Shown here: positions 1 through 9,182 of the stretch, one piece after another | How the letters are laid out: each line of letters opens with the position of its first letter | Position numbering within the stretch: position 1 is the first letter of the stretch | Assembly (NCBI RefSeq): GCF_900100695.1 | Contig: NZ_FNCF01000001.1 | Coordinates: 1 to 64,000, forward strand | Direction of reading: 5' to 3' | Length of the DNA stretch: 64,000 nucleotides | From: Klenkia brasiliensis | GTDB taxonomy: Bacteria; Actinomycetota; Actinomycetes; Mycobacteriales; Geodermatophilaceae | Notes under the pieces: model-generated | What the model was told of the DNA's origin: nothing | Databases searched by the model: none | The model's input: only the letters and a program-made list of their open reading frames with translations | Position numbers and translations under genes: made by a program

Positions 1-1
1 G

Positions 2-802
2 CTGCGCGGCACCCTGGCCACCCACGTCTCCGACGCCCAGTGCGGCTTCAAGGCCATCCGCGCCGACGTCGCCGCCCGCCTGCTGCCCCTGGTCGAGGAC
101 ACCGGCTGGTTCTTCGACACCGAACTGCTGGTCCTGGCCGAGCGCGCCGGGCTGCGCATCGCCGAGGTCCCCGTGGACTGGGTCGACGACCCCGACAGCC
201 GCGTGCACATCGTCTCCACCGCCCGCGCCGACCTCGCCGGCATCGTGCGCATGTGGCGCGCCTTCACCACCGGCCGCCTCCCGTTGGCCGACCTGCGCGC
301 CCAGATCGGCCGCGGCCCCCTCGTCGAACCCACCCTCGACGGCGTCCCCACCGGCCTGGTCGGACAACTGGTCCGCTTCGCCGCCATCGGCGCCGTCTCC
401 ACCCTGGCCTACCTCGCGATCTTCGTCGGCCTCCGGCACACGATGGACCCGCAGCCGGCCAACCTCGTCGCCCTGGCGGTCACCGCGGTGGCCAACACCG
501 CGGCCAACCGGCGGCTGACCTTCGGAATCCGCGGCCGCGGCGGGGCCGCCACCGCCCAGTTCCAGGGCCTGCTGGTGTTCGCCCTCGGCCTGGCCCTGAC
601 CAGCGGCACCCTGGCGGCGCTGAACGTGTGGGACCCGCACGCCCACCGCCTGGTCGAGCTGACCTTCCTGGTCGCGGCCAACCTCGCGGCCACCCTGCTG
701 CGCTTCGTCCTGTTCCGGGCCTGGGTCTTCCGCACCCGCACGCCCCGCGCGGGCCGGGCCACCGCCGCCGTCGTCCCGGACCTGGAGGTCAGCGCGCGAT
801 GA
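2..802 (+). CDS. GT2 glycosyltransferase fused to GtrA membrane domain (5' truncated)
   Basis: Only the last 266 residues are in the window. The first ~100 visible residues match the C-terminal part of dolichol-phosphate-mannose-synthase-like GT2 enzymes (a DAQCGFKAI motif, then FDTELL and IAEVPVDWVDD). From about visible residue 119 a GtrA-like domain follows with four hydrophobic helices. Such fusions move a sugar onto a polyprenyl phosphate, and GtrA is thought to help flip it across the membrane. The stop overlaps the next gene by ATGA, so the two are translationally coupled. The donor and acceptor cannot be read from the sequence. Confidence 0.9.
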   Translation: MRGTLATHVSDAQCGFKAIRADVAARLLPLVEDTGWFFDTELLVLAERAGLRIAEVPVDWVDDPDSRVHIVSTARADLAGIVRMWRAFTTGRLPLADLRAQIGRGPLVEPTLDGVPTGLVGQLVRFAAIGAVSTLAYLAIFVGLRHTMDPQPANLVALAVTAVANTAANRRLTFGIRGRGGAATAQFQGLLVFALGLALTSGTLAALNVWDPHAHRLVELTFLVAANLAATLLRFVLFRAWVFRTRTPRAGRATAAVVPDLEVSAR

Positions 803-2832
803 GCACCCTCCTCGACCGCCCCGTCGCCGCCCCGCCCCCGCCCGAGCAGCCCGCGAGGACCGCGCCGCGCCGCGAGCGCAGCCGCGCCCGCACGCTGCTG
901 CTCGGACCCGCCGGGGACCCCCGCTGGGTGCGGCCCTCCCTGGTGACCCTGCTGGCCGCCACCGGCGTGCTGTACGTCTGGGACCTCGCCGCCTCCGGGT
1001 GGGCCAACGCCTTCTACGCCGCCGCCGCGCAGGCCGGGTCGCGCAGCTGGGAGGCCTTCTTCTACGGCTCCTCCGACGCCGCCAACTCCATCACCGTGGA
1101 CAAGCCGCCGGCGTCGCTGTGGGTGATGGACCTGTCGGTGCGGCTGTTCGGGCTCAGCTCCTGGTCGCTGCTGGTGCCCCAGGCCCTGATGGGCGTGGCC
1201 ACCGTCGGGGTCGTGCACCTCGCCGTCCGCCGGGTGGCCGGGCCGGGTGCGGGGCTGCTGGCCAGCGCGGTGACCGCGCTGACGCCGGTCGCCGTCCTGA
1301 TGTTCCGGTTCGACAACCCCGACTCGCTGCTGGTCCTGCTGCTCACCCTGGCCGCCTACCTCGTGGTGCGGGCCCTGCAGTCGGGCCGGCGCGCGACCCT
1401 GGTCGGCGTCGGCGTGCTCATCGGCTTCGCCTTCCTGACCAAGACGCTGCAGGCGTTCCTCGTCGTCCCCGGGTTCGCCCTGGTCTGGCTGGTGTGCGCC
1501 CCGACCCCGTTCCGGCGGCGGCTGGTCGACCTGCTCTGGGCGGGCCTGGCCATGGTCGTGGCCGGCGGCTGGTGGGTCGCGGTCGTCGAGCTGGTGCCCG
1601 CGGACTGGCGGCCGTTCATCGGCGGCTCGCAGACCAACTCGGTGTGGGAGCTCATCTGGGGCTACAACGGCCTGGGCCGGCTCACCGGCGACGAGACCGG
1701 GTCGGTCGGCGGCGGCCTGGGCTGGGGCGAGACCGGCCTGGGCCGGCTGTTCGGCTACGACGTGGGCGGTCAGGTCGCCTGGCTGCTGCCCGCCGCCCTG
1801 GTGCTCGGGGTGGCCGGCCTGCTCGCGCTGGGCCGGGCCGCCCGCACCGACGTCCGGCGCTCGGGCCTGCTGGTGTGGCTCAGCTGGCTGGTGGTCACCG
1901 GGCTGACCTTCAGCCTGATGGCGGGCATCTTCCACGCCTACTACACGGTCGCGCTGGCGCCGGCGATCGGCGCGGTCGTGGGCATCGGCGGCGCGCTGCT
2001 GTGGGCCCGCCGCCGGCACTGGGTGGCCCGGTTCGTCCTGGCCGCGACCCTGGCCGGCACCGCCGCGTGGGGCTGGGCCCTGCTCGGCCGCACGCCGTGG
2101 TTCCTGCCCTGGCTCGCCCCGACCGTGCTGGTCGTCGGGCTGGTCGCCGCAGCCGGCCTGCTGGTCGTGCAGCTGCTGCCGCGGCTGGTCGCCGCGCTGG
2201 TCGTGGTGGCCGGGGTGCTGGCCGCGCTCGGCGGGCCGGCCGCGTTCGCGCTGCAGACCGCCGCCACCCCGCACACCGGCTCGATCGTCACCGCCGGGCC
2301 CGACGCGGCGAGCCGGTTCGGCCCCAGCCGCTTCGCCCCGACCGGTGGCGGCTTCTCCCTGGGCACCCCGCCGCCTGGGGCCACCGCCGGCGTGGCCACC
2401 ACCAGTGCGCCCACCTCCCCTGGCGGCGGCGCCGTCCCCGGCGGCAGCGGGCGGGTCAGCACCCGGGGCAACCTGCTGGGTGCCAGCGACCCGACCCCGC
2501 GGGTGGTCGCGGCGCTGCGGTCCAACGCATCCGCCTACACCTGGGTGGCCGCCGCGGTCGGCTCGCAGAGCGCGGCCGGGTACCAGCTGGCCACCGGTGA
2601 CCCGGTGATGGCCGTCGGCGGGTTCAACGGCAGCGACCCCTCCCCCACCCTCGACCAGTTCCAGCAGGACGTGGCCGAGGGCCGGATCCACTGGTTCGTC
2701 GGGGGCACCGTGGGCCGCAGCTCGGGCGGCTCGGACGCCTCCATCCAGATCGCGCAGTGGGTGGCCGCGCACTACACCGCCACGCCGGTGGACGGCATCC
2801 AGCTCTACGACCTGACGACGACCGCCGGCTAG
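799..2832 (+). CDS. GT39/ArnT-like polytopic glycosyltransferase
   Basis: 677 residues from the ATG that overlaps the previous stop. After a ~55-residue proline/arginine-rich cytoplasmic tail there are about eleven membrane helices. The first periplasmic loop holds a VDKPP motif, the ArnT/PMT-type signature near the catalytic acid. A glycine/serine/proline-rich stretch and a soluble C-terminal domain follow. GT39 enzymes take sugar from a polyprenyl-phosphate donor outside the cytoplasm, and the coupled GT2-GtrA gene would supply that donor. The acceptor (protein, lipid or wall polymer) is unknown. It converges with the next gene, sharing a CTAG at the two stops. Confidence 0.9.
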   Translation: MSTLLDRPVAAPPPPEQPARTAPRRERSRARTLLLGPAGDPRWVRPSLVTLLAATGVLYVWDLAASGWANAFYAAAAQAGSRSWEAFFYGSSDAANSITVDKPPASLWVMDLSVRLFGLSSWSLLVPQALMGVATVGVVHLAVRRVAGPGAGLLASAVTALTPVAVLMFRFDNPDSLLVLLLTLAAYLVVRALQSGRRATLVGVGVLIGFAFLTKTLQAFLVVPGFALVWLVCAPTPFRRRLVDLLWAGLAMVVAGGWWVAVVELVPADWRPFIGGSQTNSVWELIWGYNGLGRLTGDETGSVGGGLGWGETGLGRLFGYDVGGQVAWLLPAALVLGVAGLLALGRAARTDVRRSGLLVWLSWLVVTGLTFSLMAGIFHAYYTVALAPAIGAVVGIGGALLWARRRHWVARFVLAATLAGTAAWGWALLGRTPWFLPWLAPTVLVVGLVAAAGLLVVQLLPRLVAALVVVAGVLAALGGPAAFALQTAATPHTGSIVTAGPDAASRFGPSRFAPTGGGFSLGTPPPGATAGVATTSAPTSPGGGAVPGGSGRVSTRGNLLGASDPTPRVVAALRSNASAYTWVAAAVGSQSAAGYQLATGDPVMAVGGFNGSDPSPTLDQFQQDVAEGRIHWFVGGTVGRSSGGSDASIQIAQWVAAHYTATPVDGIQLYDLTTTAG

Positions 2833-3431
2833 GGCGTCGTCCAGGGGGCGAAGAGCGTGCGGGCGGTGCCGTCGGGGGTGCGGTAGGTCAGCGTCGACCC
2901 GTCCTGCAGCAGCACCGACACCACCAGCGGGTCGGCCGGGCCCGGGTGCTCGGGGCCGGTCAGCACCACCGCGCCGACCTGCTCCGCGCCGACCCGCCGG
3001 ACGCCGTCCACCCAGCCGGCGTACTCCGCCGACGACGCCGCCCGGCGCAGCAGCGGCGCACCCGGGCGGCGGGTGACCCGCCGCCCGGCGGCGCGGGCCG
3101 CCAGCGCCTGGTCCCGGTCACCGACGGCCTGCTGGCGGTCGCGGGCCCGGAACCGGGCGATCTGGACGGCGGAGAACAGCAGCAGCCCCAGCGCGCCGAC
3201 CGACAGCACCAGCGACAGCGGGCCCACGCCGTCCAGCCGGCCGGCCAGCTGCGACAGCAGCACCAGCACCCCGAACGCACCCACGAGGACCAGCAGCTGC
3301 TTGAGCTGCGCCCGGGTGTCGGACAGGCCGCGGGCGAAGCCGGGCAGCTCGACCCAGCCGTCGTCGAAGACCGCCAGCCGCCACCAGTCGCCCGCGGCGT
3401 CCTCCGCCGAGACCCACCCGCGTCTGCTCAC
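2829..3431 (-). CDS. Conserved two-helix membrane protein of unknown function
   Basis: 200 residues from a GTG that overlaps the acyl-CoA dehydrogenase stop (GTGA). A ~45-residue N-terminal region rich in W and F is followed by two membrane helices (roughly residues 46-90). A basic linker and a soluble C-terminal domain ending in a beta-rich LQDGSTLTYRTPDG stretch come next. I recognise no catalytic motif. The overlap suggests co-transcription with the dehydrogenase, but a metabolic link is only inferred. Confidence 0.75.
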   Translation of the reverse strand: MSRRGWVSAEDAAGDWWRLAVFDDGWVELPGFARGLSDTRAQLKQLLVLVGAFGVLVLLSQLAGRLDGVGPLSLVLSVGALGLLLFSAVQIARFRARDRQQAVGDRDQALAARAAGRRVTRRPGAPLLRRAASSAEYAGWVDGVRRVGAEQVGAVVLTGPEHPGPADPLVVSVLLQDGSTLTYRTPDGTARTLFAPWTTP

Positions 3432-4627
3432 CCCTTGAGCTTGTACTCCTTGAGCAGCCCCCGGCTGATGATGGTCTTCTGGATCTCGCTGGTGCCCTCG
3501 CCGATGAGCAGGAACGGGGCCTCGCGCATCAGCCGCTCGACCTCGTACTCCTTGGAGTAGCCGTAGCCGCCGTGGATGCGGAAGGCCTGCGTGGTCACCT
3601 CGGCGCAGTACTCGCTGGCCAGCAGCTTGGCCATGCCGGCCTCGACGTCGTTGCGCTTCCCGGAGTCCTTGAGCTTGGCCGCGTTGACCATCATCAGGTG
3701 GGCCGCCTCGACCTTGGTGGCCATCTCGGCCAGCTGGAACGCGATCGCCTGGTGCTGGGCGATCTTCTTGCCGAAGGTCTCGCGCTGCTGGGCGTAGGCC
3801 ACGGCCAGCTCGAAGGCCCGGATGGAGATGCCGCAGGCCCGCGCCGCGACGTTGACCCGGCCGACCTCGACGCCGTCCATCATGTGCGCGAAGCCCTTGC
3901 CGGGGACGCCACCGAGGATGTCCGACGCCTTGGCCTGGTAGCCGTCGAACACCAGGCTGGTGGTGTCGACGCCCTTGTAGCCCATCTTCTCGATCTTGCC
4001 GGGGATGGTCAGCCCCGGGACGACCTCGCCGAACCCGGTCGGCTTCTCGACCAGGAACGTGGTGAGGTTCTGGTACGGCTTCTCCGCACCCTGGTCGGTG
4101 CGCACCAGCGCGGCGACCAGCGTGGAGGACCCGCCGTTGGTCAGCCACATCTTCTCGCCGTCGATGACGTAGTCACCGTTCGCGTCCTGCTTGGCGCGGG
4201 TGCGGATCGCCGCGACGTCGGAGCCCAGACCGGGCTCGCTCATGGAGAAGGCACCGCGCACCTCGCCGGTGGCCATCCGGGGCAGGTAGCGCTCCTTCTG
4301 CTCCTGCGTGCCGTGCTGGATGAGCATGTAGGCGACGATGAAGTGGGTGTTGATCACGCCCGAGACGCTCATCCACCCGCGGGCGATCTCCTCGACCACC
4401 AGCACGTAGGTCAGCAGGCTCTCGCCCAGGCCGCCGTACTCCTCCGGGATCATGAGGCCGAACAGCCCCATCTCCTTCATCCCGTCGACGATCTCCTGCG
4501 GGTAGGTGTCGGCGTGCTCGAGCTCCTGCGCCCGCGGGATGATCTCCCGGTCGACGAACCGGCGGACCGTCGAGAGGATCTCGGTCTGGACCTCGGTCAG
4601 GTCGGCGGTCTGGGCCAAGCGGGTCAT
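3428..4627 (-). CDS. Acyl-CoA dehydrogenase
   Basis: 399 residues, normal for the FAD-dependent acyl-CoA dehydrogenase family. Visible landmarks are the FSMSEPGLGSD segment that binds flavin and substrate, the MWLTNGG stretch and the C-terminal RIHGGYGYSKEY and EGTSEIQ motifs. The latter includes the position of the catalytic glutamate in short-chain-type members. The enzyme oxidises an acyl-CoA to its trans-2-enoyl-CoA and passes electrons to ETF. A GGAG sits before the ATG. A CoA-ester lyase lies 1.5 kb upstream on the same strand, which would fit a branched or dicarboxylic acyl-CoA route. At 399 residues it is shorter than methylsuccinyl-CoA dehydrogenases, so the substrate stays open. Confidence 0.94.
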   Translation of the reverse strand: MTRLAQTADLTEVQTEILSTVRRFVDREIIPRAQELEHADTYPQEIVDGMKEMGLFGLMIPEEYGGLGESLLTYVLVVEEIARGWMSVSGVINTHFIVAYMLIQHGTQEQKERYLPRMATGEVRGAFSMSEPGLGSDVAAIRTRAKQDANGDYVIDGEKMWLTNGGSSTLVAALVRTDQGAEKPYQNLTTFLVEKPTGFGEVVPGLTIPGKIEKMGYKGVDTTSLVFDGYQAKASDILGGVPGKGFAHMMDGVEVGRVNVAARACGISIRAFELAVAYAQQRETFGKKIAQHQAIAFQLAEMATKVEAAHLMMVNAAKLKDSGKRNDVEAGMAKLLASEYCAEVTTQAFRIHGGYGYSKEYEVERLMREAPFLLIGEGTSEIQKTIISRGLLKEYKLKG

Positions 4628-4753
4628 GGCTGCTCCTTCTCGGACGGCGGTGTCCTCCGGGTTACCGGTGAGTATGGCCGGGCCGACCGCCGCGTCGGGC
4701 GTGCCGTGCACCACACGGGTGCGACCCTGGGCACGGCCCGACGAGGAGGACCC

Positions 4754-5113
4754 ATGAGCCAGCCGGACGACGGCTTCTACCGCGGTGACCCGCCGGCACA
4801 CGGCCCGCCGCCGGCGTACGGCCCGCCGCCCGGGTACGGCCCGCCACCGGGTTGGCAGCCCCCGCCCGTGTACGTGGTGCGCCGGCCCACCAACAGCACC
4901 GCCGTCCTGGCGCTCGTCTTCGCCTTCGTCTTCCCGCCGGTCGGCCTGGGGCTGGGCGTCTCCGCCCGGCGGCAGATCCGGCGCACCGGCGAGGAGGGCG
5001 ACGGGCTGGCGCTGGCCGGGATCGTCGTCGGCTCGATCGGGACGACGGTCTACGCCCTGCTGTTCGCGGTCTGGCTGTGGGCGCTGCTCACCGTGGTCAG
5101 CTTCGGACCCTGA
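4754..5113 (+). CDS. DUF4190 small membrane protein with proline-rich N-terminus
   Basis: 119 residues starting at an ATG preceded by AGGAGGACCC. The N-terminal 40 residues are a low-complexity repeat of the GPPPGYGPPP type. Two membrane helices follow (about residues 48-66 and 86-112), with a short RRQIRRTGEEGDGLALAG link typical of DUF4190 proteins. The function of this actinobacterial family is unknown. It is a single gene on the opposite strand to both neighbours. Confidence 0.85.
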   Translation: MSQPDDGFYRGDPPAHGPPPAYGPPPGYGPPPGWQPPPVYVVRRPTNSTAVLALVFAFVFPPVGLGLGVSARRQIRRTGEEGDGLALAGIVVGSIGTTVYALLFAVWLWALLTVVSFGP

Positions 5114-5131
5114 CCACGGCGAGCAGCGGGG

Positions 5132-6085
5132 TCACTCCTCGGGCGGGGTGAACGACGACGTGCGGCTGAGCCCGGCGGCGCGGCCCTTGCCGGCGATGAC
5201 CAGGGCCATCTTGCGGCTGGCCTCGTCGATCATCTCGTCGCCCAGCATCGCCGAGCCCTTCTTGCCGCCGGCCTCGCTGGTGGCCCAGTCGTAGGCGTCC
5301 AGGATCAGCTCGGCGTGGTCGTAGTCCTCCTGCGAGGGCGCGTAGATCTCGTTGGCGGCGTCGATCTGGCCCGGGTGCAGCACCCACTTGCCGTCGAAGC
5401 CGAGCATCGCCGAGCGCTTGGCGACCTCCTCGAACGCCGGCACGTCGCGCACCTGCAGGAACGGCCCGTCGATGGCCTGCACGCCGCGGGCTCGGGCGGC
5501 CATGAGGATCTGCATGAGGATGTAGTGGAAGGGGTCGCCCGGGTAGTCCGGGTGCAGCGCCCCGACGACCAGCGACTTCATGTTGATCGAGGCCATGAAG
5601 TCGGCCGGGCCGTAGATGATCGTCTCGATCCGCGGGCTGGCGAAGGCGATCTGGTTGACGTTGATGAGCCCCTGCGCGGTCTCGATCTGCGCCTCGATGC
5701 CGATCTTGCCGACCTCGAACCCGTTGGCCTTCTCGATCTGGGTGAGCAGCATGTCCAGCGCCTGCACCTGACCGGCGTCGACGACCTTGGGCAGCATGAT
5801 GCAGTCCAGGTTCGCCCCGGCGCCGCCGACGACCTCGATGACGTCCTGGAAGGTCCACTCCGTCGTCCAGTCGTTCACCCGGACCGTGCGGATCTTCTCG
5901 CCCCACCCGCCCTCGTTGAGGGCGGCCACGATGTTCTTGCGGGCGCCGGGCTTGGCCAGCGGCGCGCAGGCGTCCTCCAGGTCCAGGAACACCTGGTCCG
6001 CCGGGAGGCCCTTGGCCTTCTCCAGGAACCGGGGGTTGCTGCCCGGGACGGCGAGGTTGGAACGACGGGATCGGAGCTCGGCCAC
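5132..6085 (-). CDS. HpcH/HpaI-type CoA ester lyase (CitE/malyl-CoA lyase-like)
   Basis: 317 residues from a GTG with a strong GGAGG upstream. It is a TIM-barrel lyase of the CitE/Mcl family: LDLEDAC near residue 35 carries the metal-binding acids, IEAQIETAQG the conserved glutamate strand, and FDGKWVLHPGQID the late family signature. Members cleave or form malyl-CoA, beta-methylmalyl-CoA or citramalyl-CoA. Its length fits L-malyl-CoA/beta-methylmalyl-CoA lyase. Crotonyl-CoA reductase and the other ethylmalonyl-CoA genes are absent here, so the pathway is not established. Confidence 0.88.
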   Translation of the reverse strand: MAELRSRRSNLAVPGSNPRFLEKAKGLPADQVFLDLEDACAPLAKPGARKNIVAALNEGGWGEKIRTVRVNDWTTEWTFQDVIEVVGGAGANLDCIMLPKVVDAGQVQALDMLLTQIEKANGFEVGKIGIEAQIETAQGLINVNQIAFASPRIETIIYGPADFMASINMKSLVVGALHPDYPGDPFHYILMQILMAARARGVQAIDGPFLQVRDVPAFEEVAKRSAMLGFDGKWVLHPGQIDAANEIYAPSQEDYDHAELILDAYDWATSEAGGKKGSAMLGDEMIDEASRKMALVIAGKGRAAGLSRTSSFTPPEE

Positions 6086-6167
6086 GGTGCCTCCACGATC
6101 GACTTCTTGGGTTACCGGAGAGTAACGAGAGCCGGGACCACCGGCTCCGTGATCGGCCCCACAGCCC

Positions 6168-7067
6168 TCAGGTGATGGGCTCGGCCGGCGGGCGGGACGC
6201 GCGGACCACCAGCGCGACGCCGACGACGACCAGGGCCATCCCGGGCAGCGCCAGCAGCGGGGGCAGCTGCTGCAGCAGCACCAGCGCCACCAGCAGCGCG
6301 CCGGGGACCTCCAGCAGGATCGCCAGCCCCACCACCGTCGGCCCGACCGAGGTCACCACCAGGTTGAACAGCGTGTGCCCGAGCAGCTGGGCGACGAGGG
6401 TGATGCCGGCGATCAGCCACCAGTCGCGGGCGCTGAACCCGGCCAGCGGGTCGCCCACCGCGAGGGCGGCGACGGCGAGGACCACCGCGCAGGTGGAGTA
6501 GCAGACCACCGCGTAGGCCGACGTCGACAGCCGCTGCCGGGCCCGCGCGCCGGCCAGCACGTACCCGGCCGCGGCGATGGCGCCGAGCAGGGCGAGCGCG
6601 TCGCCGGCGAGGGCGCGCAGCGACACGGTGACGTCGACCCCGGCGATCAGGGCGGCCCCGGCGATGGCCAGCACCAGGCCCCACCACACCTGCGCGGGCA
6701 GCCGGACGCCGGACAGCCGGGCCGCCAGCGCCGTCCAGATCGGCGTCGTGGTGACCAGCGCGATCGAGGCCGCCACCGAGGTCATCGACAGGCTCGGCAA
6801 CCAGGCGGCGAAGTGCACGGCGAGGAACAGCCCGGCCACCACCGAGCTGCCCAGGTGCGACGGGCGCAGCGCCGGGCGCTCCCGCAGCAGCACCGGCAGC
6901 AGCACCGCGGCGCCGGCCGCGTTGCGCCAGAACGCGATGGCCAGCGCCGGCGCGGTGACCAGCGCGGTCAGCGGGCCCGAGAGCGAGATGCCGACCACGG
7001 CGACGGCCATGATGGCCACGTCGCGGCCGGCCGGCCGGTGCAGGGCCCAGGCGTCGGTCGTCGTCAC
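6168..7067 (-). CDS. EamA/DMT-family transporter
   Basis: 299 residues beginning at a GTG inside the stop of the PhzF gene (GTGA overlap). About ten hydrophobic helices form two repeated EamA halves. The family exports small metabolites such as amino acids or nucleosides. Coupling to a PhzF-like isomerase suggests both act on one small molecule, but nothing identifies it. Confidence 0.88.
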   Translation of the reverse strand: MTTTDAWALHRPAGRDVAIMAVAVVGISLSGPLTALVTAPALAIAFWRNAAGAAVLLPVLLRERPALRPSHLGSSVVAGLFLAVHFAAWLPSLSMTSVAASIALVTTTPIWTALAARLSGVRLPAQVWWGLVLAIAGAALIAGVDVTVSLRALAGDALALLGAIAAAGYVLAGARARQRLSTSAYAVVCYSTCAVVLAVAALAVGDPLAGFSARDWWLIAGITLVAQLLGHTLFNLVVTSVGPTVVGLAILLEVPGALLVALVLLQQLPPLLALPGMALVVVGVALVVRASRPPAEPIT

Positions 7068-7918
7068 GCGGGGACGGCGATCGTGCCGCGCGACACCGGG
7101 TGCACGTCGCCGGCCACGGTCGCCGAGACCGCGCGGCCGCCGTCCACGGCGACGGTGCAGTCCAGCACCGACGGGCGCTGCAGGGCGGCGCCCTGGTGCA
7201 GCCGGTAGGACGACGTCCCCTCCCCCACCAGGCCCTCGGCGGCCAGCCAGACCCCGGTGGCCAGCGCGGCCGAGCCGGTCGCCGGGTCCTCCTCCCAGGA
7301 CAGCCCGCCGGCGAAGACGCGCACGGTGTGCTCGGCACCCGGCCCGCGGCCGATGACCGAGACCCCGCCGCCCACCTCGGCGGGCAGCAGCGCGGCCAGC
7401 GCCCGGCGGTCGGGGACGGCACGGGCGACCGCGTCGGGGCGGACGTCGAGCTGGGTGAACTCCAGGCCGCAGCCGACCAGGTGCGCCGGCCGGCCGGTGA
7501 CGTCGTCGGGCCCCAGGCCCAGCGCCGCGCCCAGCGCCACCGGGTCGGGGCCGGGCCGCAGCGAGACGGGGCCGCCGGTGAGCCGGGCGCCGTCGGCGGT
7601 GACCTCGACCGGCACGGTGCCCACGCCGCACTCCTGGCGCACCGTCCCGGGGGCGAGCAGGCCGAGCCGGACCAGGGTGTGCGCGGTGCCGACGCTGGGG
7701 TGCCCGGCGAAGGGCAGCTCGGTCTCGGTGGTGAAGATCCGCACCGCGTAGCCGCCCTCGTGCACCGCCGTCACGAAGGTCGTCTCCGACAGGTGGAACT
7801 CCCGGGCGAGCGCCTGGCACTGGTCGGTGGTGAGGTCGCCGGCGCCCAGCACGACCGCCAGCGGGTTGCCGGCGAACGGGCGGGGGGCGAACACGTCCAC
7901 GACCTCGAAGGACAGCAC
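7064..7918 (-). CDS. PhzF-family isomerase/epimerase
   Basis: 284 residues. It has the PhzF/diaminopimelate-epimerase fold marks: FEVVDVFA and FAGNPLAVV at the N-terminus, HLSETTFV with the likely catalytic glutamate near residue 46, and FAGHPSVGTAHTL. Substrates in this family vary. Nothing else here suggests phenazine synthesis, so that name should not be taken literally. I chose the GTG at 7918, where TACCGT lies 7 nt upstream; a longer GTG start at 7951 is possible but would run into the divergent gene. Confidence 0.87.
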   Translation of the reverse strand: MLSFEVVDVFAPRPFAGNPLAVVLGAGDLTTDQCQALAREFHLSETTFVTAVHEGGYAVRIFTTETELPFAGHPSVGTAHTLVRLGLLAPGTVRQECGVGTVPVEVTADGARLTGGPVSLRPGPDPVALGAALGLGPDDVTGRPAHLVGCGLEFTQLDVRPDAVARAVPDRRALAALLPAEVGGGVSVIGRGPGAEHTVRVFAGGLSWEEDPATGSAALATGVWLAAEGLVGEGTSSYRLHQGAALQRPSVLDCTVAVDGGRAVSATVAGDVHPVSRGTIAVPA

Positions 7919-7925
7919 GGGGGCG

Positions 7926-7935
7926 ACGGTAGCCT
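7926..7935. promoter_or_regulatory. Overlapping divergent -10 boxes
   Basis: TACCGT on the minus strand (7926-7931) lies 7 nt before the PhzF GTG. TAGCCT on the plus strand (7930-7935) lies 8 nt before the GTG at 7944. The boxes overlap by two bases, so polymerase binding on the two sides should be mutually exclusive. Neither gene has a Shine-Dalgarno. Confidence 0.5.
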
Positions 7936-7943
7936 CCGGGTTC

Positions 7944-9182
7944 GTGACCACGGTGACGCGCGCCTACGTCTCCCGGGTGGCCGGGCTGACGGTGTTCGAC
8001 CCGGACGGCGACCGGGTGGGCAAGGTCCGCGACGCCGTCGTGGCGCTGCGGGTGGGCACCGCTCCCCCGCGGGTGCTCGGGCTGGTGCTCGAGGTGGTCG
8101 CCCGCCGCCGGATCTTCTTGCCGATGGGCCGGGTCACCCGCATCGACGCCGGCGCCGTCGTCCTGTCCACCGGCACGCTGAGCCTGCGGCACTTCGAGCA
8201 GCGGGCCGGGGAGACGCTCGTGCTCGGCGAGCTGCTGGACCGCCGGGTGACCCTGCTCGAGGACGACCGGCCCGGGGTGGTCGTGGACGCCTCGATGGAG
8301 CAGACCCGCACCGGCGACTGGGCGCTGACCCGGCTGGCGGTGGCCGAGCCCGGCCGGTTCGGCCGCCGCGGCCAGCTGCGCCAGGTGGCCTGGGACGAGG
8401 TCGGCGGGCTCGCGCTGCAGGAGGCCGGGCAGAGCGCGGAGGCCCTGCTGGCCACCTACCGCGAGCTCAAGCCGGCCGACCTCGCGCACGCGCTGCAGGA
8501 GCTGCCCGACAAGCGCCGGTTCGAGGTCGCCGCGGACCTGGACGACGAGCGCCTGGCCGACGTGCTCGGCGAGCTGCCCGAGGCCGAGCAGATCACCATC
8601 CTGGGCACCCTGGACGACGACCGCGCCGCCGACGTCCTGGAGGAGATGGACCCCGACGACGCCGCCGACCTGCTCAACGAGCTGCCGAACGTGGACCGGC
8701 ACCGGCTGCTGAGCCTGATGGAGCCCGACGAGGCCAAGTCGGTGCGCCAGCTGCTGGAGTACTCCGAGGACACCGCCGGCGGCATGATGACCAGCGAGCC
8801 GGTGATCCTGGCCCCCGACGCGACCATCGCCGAGGCGCTGGCGCGGGTGCGGGCCGAGGAGCTCACCCCGAGCCTGGCCAGCCAGGTCTACGTCTGCCGG
8901 CCGCCCTCGGCCACCCCGACCGGCCGCTACCTGGGTCTGGCGCACATCCAGCGGCTGCTGCGCGAACCCCCGTTCACCCTGGTCTCCGGTGTGCTCGACG
9001 ACCTGGAGCCGCTGCGCCCGGAGGCTCCGCTGGCCGAGGTCACCCGGTACTTCGCCACCTACAACCTGGTCGCCGCCCCCGTCGTGGACGGCGCGGGCCG
9101 GCTGCTCGGCGCGGTCACCGTGGACGACGTCATGGACGCCCTGCTGCCCGACGACTGGCGCGACCGGGCCCGCCGTGGCTGA
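7944..9182 (+). CDS. Soluble PRC-barrel / MgtE_N / CBS protein
   Basis: 412 residues from a GTG 8 nt after a TAGCCT box. In order: a PRC-barrel-like N-terminus (residues ~1-140, with VFDPDGDRVGKVRD), an MgtE_N superhelical domain of repeated ELP/LDDDRAADVLEEMDPDDAADLL units (~165-265), and a CBS pair (~270-405, SEDTAGGMMTSEPV then VTVDDVMDALLPDD). It is the cytosolic sensor half of an MgtE magnesium channel without the five-helix pore. It overlaps the DUF1003 membrane gene by 8 nt. A role as a Mg- or nucleotide-responsive regulator is inferred. Confidence 0.88.
   Translation: MTTVTRAYVSRVAGLTVFDPDGDRVGKVRDAVVALRVGTAPPRVLGLVLEVVARRRIFLPMGRVTRIDAGAVVLSTGTLSLRHFEQRAGETLVLGELLDRRVTLLEDDRPGVVVDASMEQTRTGDWALTRLAVAEPGRFGRRGQLRQVAWDEVGGLALQEAGQSAEALLATYRELKPADLAHALQELPDKRRFEVAADLDDERLADVLGELPEAEQITILGTLDDDRAADVLEEMDPDDAADLLNELPNVDRHRLLSLMEPDEAKSVRQLLEYSEDTAGGMMTSEPVILAPDATIAEALARVRAEELTPSLASQVYVCRPPSATPTGRYLGLAHIQRLLREPPFTLVSGVLDDLEPLRPEAPLAEVTRYFATYNLVAAPVVDGAGRLLGAVTVDDVMDALLPDDWRDRARRG

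Noticed and set aside
409-2772. Long minus-strand ORF opposite the first two glycosyltransferases
   Set aside because: It is the complement of a coding gene, with low-complexity Gly/Arg/Ala/Pro translation, no family motif and GC3 pattern that fits the plus strand.
4790-4870. Tandem DNA repeat in the DUF4190 gene
   Set aside because: It only reflects the proline/glycine/tyrosine-rich coding repeat; copies are diverged and very short.
7064-7951. Phenazine biosynthesis
   Set aside because: A PhzF-like gene alone, beside an EamA transporter, is common outside phenazine clusters; no other phz gene is present.
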